Source: Deltaproteobacteria bacterium (lineage in GTDB: Bacteria > Desulfobacterota_D > UBA1144 > Nemesobacterales > N074bin48). From it: a DNA stretch of 7,195 nucleotides. Position numbers and translations under genes: made by a program. The DNA lies in contig SMWS01000022.1 in the NCBI GenBank assembly GCA_004356685.1, forward strand, positions 1 to 7,195, in the 5' to 3' direction. Positions 6,450-7,195 of the stretch are shown here, piece after piece (position 1 is the first letter of the stretch; each line of letters begins with the position of its first letter). Below the pieces are notes generated by a model. That model was not told the origin of the DNA and did no database searches. It saw nothing but the letters and a program-made list of their open reading frames with translations.

Positions 6450-6583
6450 TAATGTTTTCTCCCTATATTATTGAAGTAGCATTTAAACCCTAATAATAAT
6501 TATATTAAATAAGTATGATAAATTCCAGCATAATTATTAAAATAGTATCAAAGTATTAGTGTATTTTTTATTTAGCAGGTTTT
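6450..6583. promoter_or_regulatory. Divergent AT-rich promoter region (methyltransferase / DUF4186)
   Basis: This 134-bp gap separates two outward-facing genes and must hold their promoters unless read-through occurs. On the minus strand a perfect TATAAT (6499-6504) lies about 50 bases before the methyltransferase ATG, with only a poor -35 match. On the plus strand several AT hexamers are possible and none stands out. No inverted repeat of useful length is seen. Confidence 0.3.
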
Positions 6584-6928
6584 ATGATGTCAGAAGATAT
6601 TTTTTCCAGGTTAAACAAATCAAAATTCAGGAGCAGCTTTAGGCTAAAAGGAAAGGAGCTTGAATATTTTAAGTTTAAAGGGATTGATGAAATATTGAAT
6701 CATGCCAGAGATTTTATCAATTCCAGGCTTGCCCCTGCTGATATTCCAAATGACGGAAAGCAAACCCCTTTCAGAAATCATCCTGTATTTGTAGCCCAGC
6801 ACGCAACTGCTACATGCTGTAGAGGTTGTCTGCAAAAGTGGCATGGTATTGAGAAGGGAAAGGAATTGACTGATGAAGAAGTTGATTATCTGATTAGGGC
6901 ATTAGACGTTCCACGAAGCAGTATATAA
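6584..6928 (+). CDS. DUF4186 family protein
   Basis: This small protein (114 residues) contains the hallmark of DUF4186, a family of unknown function: TPFRNHPVFVAQHATATCCR (61-80) directly followed by GCLQKWHGI, then KGKELTDEEVDYLI. The conserved His73, Cys78, Cys79, Cys82 and His87 suggest metal or cofactor binding, but this is inference. The N-terminal half is a helical region with an F-rich opening. Two adjacent in-frame ATGs exist; the second, at 6587, sits 6 bases after AGGT (6577-6580), against only 3 bases for the first, so it is the likelier start. The family normally ends soon after this motif with a helix containing Trp-Ile. Here the last eight or so residues, LDVPRSSI, look atypical. 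A transposase gene starts 12 bp after the stop, so the end of the protein may have been altered by the insertion. Confidence 0.9.
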   Translation: MMSEDIFSRLNKSKFRSSFRLKGKELEYFKFKGIDEILNHARDFINSRLAPADIPNDGKQTPFRNHPVFVAQHATATCCRGCLQKWHGIEKGKELTDEEVDYLIRALDVPRSSI

Positions 6929-6940
6929 TGAGAACGTGTA
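6900..6940. mobile_element. Probable left boundary zone of the insertion sequence
   Basis: The terminal inverted repeat of an IS is normally placed some tens of bases before the transposase start, but only 12 bp separate the transposase ATG from the DUF4186 stop. The end of the element should therefore lie around here, possibly inside the last codons of DUF4186. I cannot name the exact base without the right end. Confidence 0.3.
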
Positions 6941-7195
6941 ATGATAAAGCGTTATACCGGGCAATTTAGTGTGACTCAAATCAGGCTTGTTTTCAGACAC
7001 GCTAGATTTAGTATAAGAACACACTGTATAAGGTGTAATTCACGAAGCATTTCAACTGTTTTGGATGGGAGATATTTATGCAGAAGATGCAGATATATGT
7101 TTTATTTGACCACAGGCACATATCTTTCAAAAAGTCGTGTTAGCTTAGATAAGTGGTATGAACTTGTGTTGTGGTTTGTGTATGGATTTACAGCA
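6941..7195 (+). CDS. Zinc-ribbon transposase, IS1595/ISXO2-like (partial, C-terminus off window)
   Basis: The frame is open from ATG at 6941 for 85 codons to the window edge. An in-frame TGA at 6929-6931 means this ATG is the first possible start. It shows a treble-type zinc ribbon: CIRC (29-32) and CRRC (47-50), after which come the family phrase TTGTYLSKSRVSLDKWYELV and an aromatic helix LWFVYGFTA. This arrangement, a four-cysteine ribbon followed by a TGT, a basic segment and a Trp-containing helix, is seen at the N-terminus of IS1595/ISXO2 transposases, which cut DNA through a DDE/DDN-type core not included here. Whether the element is intact cannot be told. The protein is basic (many Arg), as expected for a DNA-binding domain. 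Related ribbon transposases such as IS1-type are less likely. Confidence 0.72.
   Translation, partial: MIKRYTGQFSVTQIRLVFRHARFSIRTHCIRCNSRSISTVLDGRYLCRRCRYMFYLTTGTYLSKSRVSLDKWYELVLWFVYGFTA

Noticed and set aside
6066..6452. Plus-strand open frame of 128 codons opposite the methyltransferase
   Set aside because: The opposite strand carries clear methyltransferase motifs and a good ribosome site; this frame shows no recognisable domain.
6912..7049. CACGAAGCA occurring at 6912-6920 and 7041-7049 as an IS-related repeat
   Set aside because: The copies are 9 bp, one lies inside the transposase coding sequence, and they do not flank a unit; chance is the simplest explanation.

Overview
The window looks like AT-rich bacterial chromosome, most likely from a Gram-negative organism: one encoded protein carries a lipoprotein signal on a periplasmic-type enzyme, and the intergenic stretches are very AT-rich. 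No marker gene fixes the taxon, so I do not name one. The stretch resembles an accessory or rearranged part of a chromosome: unrelated short operons, a decayed transporter gene, a toxin-antitoxin pair and the start of an insertion sequence.

Bases 1-1158 (minus strand) hold the 5' part of a class II cyclic-nucleotide phosphodiesterase lipoprotein, cut by the window edge. Immediately upstream of it lies a broken major-facilitator transporter gene, in which an N-terminal piece (first two membrane helices, interrupted by TAG) is joined out of frame to the C-terminal piece, with the middle missing. Bases 1159-3671 (minus) hold an unrecognised 165-residue acidic protein and, upstream of it, a 658-residue KefB-type cation:proton antiporter with an NAD-binding RCK domain.

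Bases 3672-3813 are a divergent promoter region. It reads leftward into the antiporter and rightward into a RelB/RelE-type antitoxin-toxin pair (3814-4332). A near-perfect palindrome and a 7-bp direct repeat spaced by 11 bp sit on the putative toxin-antitoxin promoter and form a plausible autoregulatory operator. The toxin gene converges on a LOG-family nucleotide phosphoribohydrolase (4369-4950, minus).

Bases 5079-6449 (minus) form a two-gene operon: a class I SAM-dependent methyltransferase followed 18 bp later by a GFA/CENP-V zinc protein. A divergent AT-rich region (6450-6583) separates it from a plus-strand DUF4186 gene. Twelve bases after that gene's stop begins a zinc-ribbon transposase of IS1595/ISXO2 type, cut by the right edge; the insertion-sequence end may lie inside or just after the DUF4186 3' end.

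I see no tRNA, rRNA, CRISPR array or phage genes, and no clear evidence of a new multi-gene system. The most informative points are the internally deleted transporter, the toxin-antitoxin operator, the DUF4186/IS junction and the orphan 165-residue gene.
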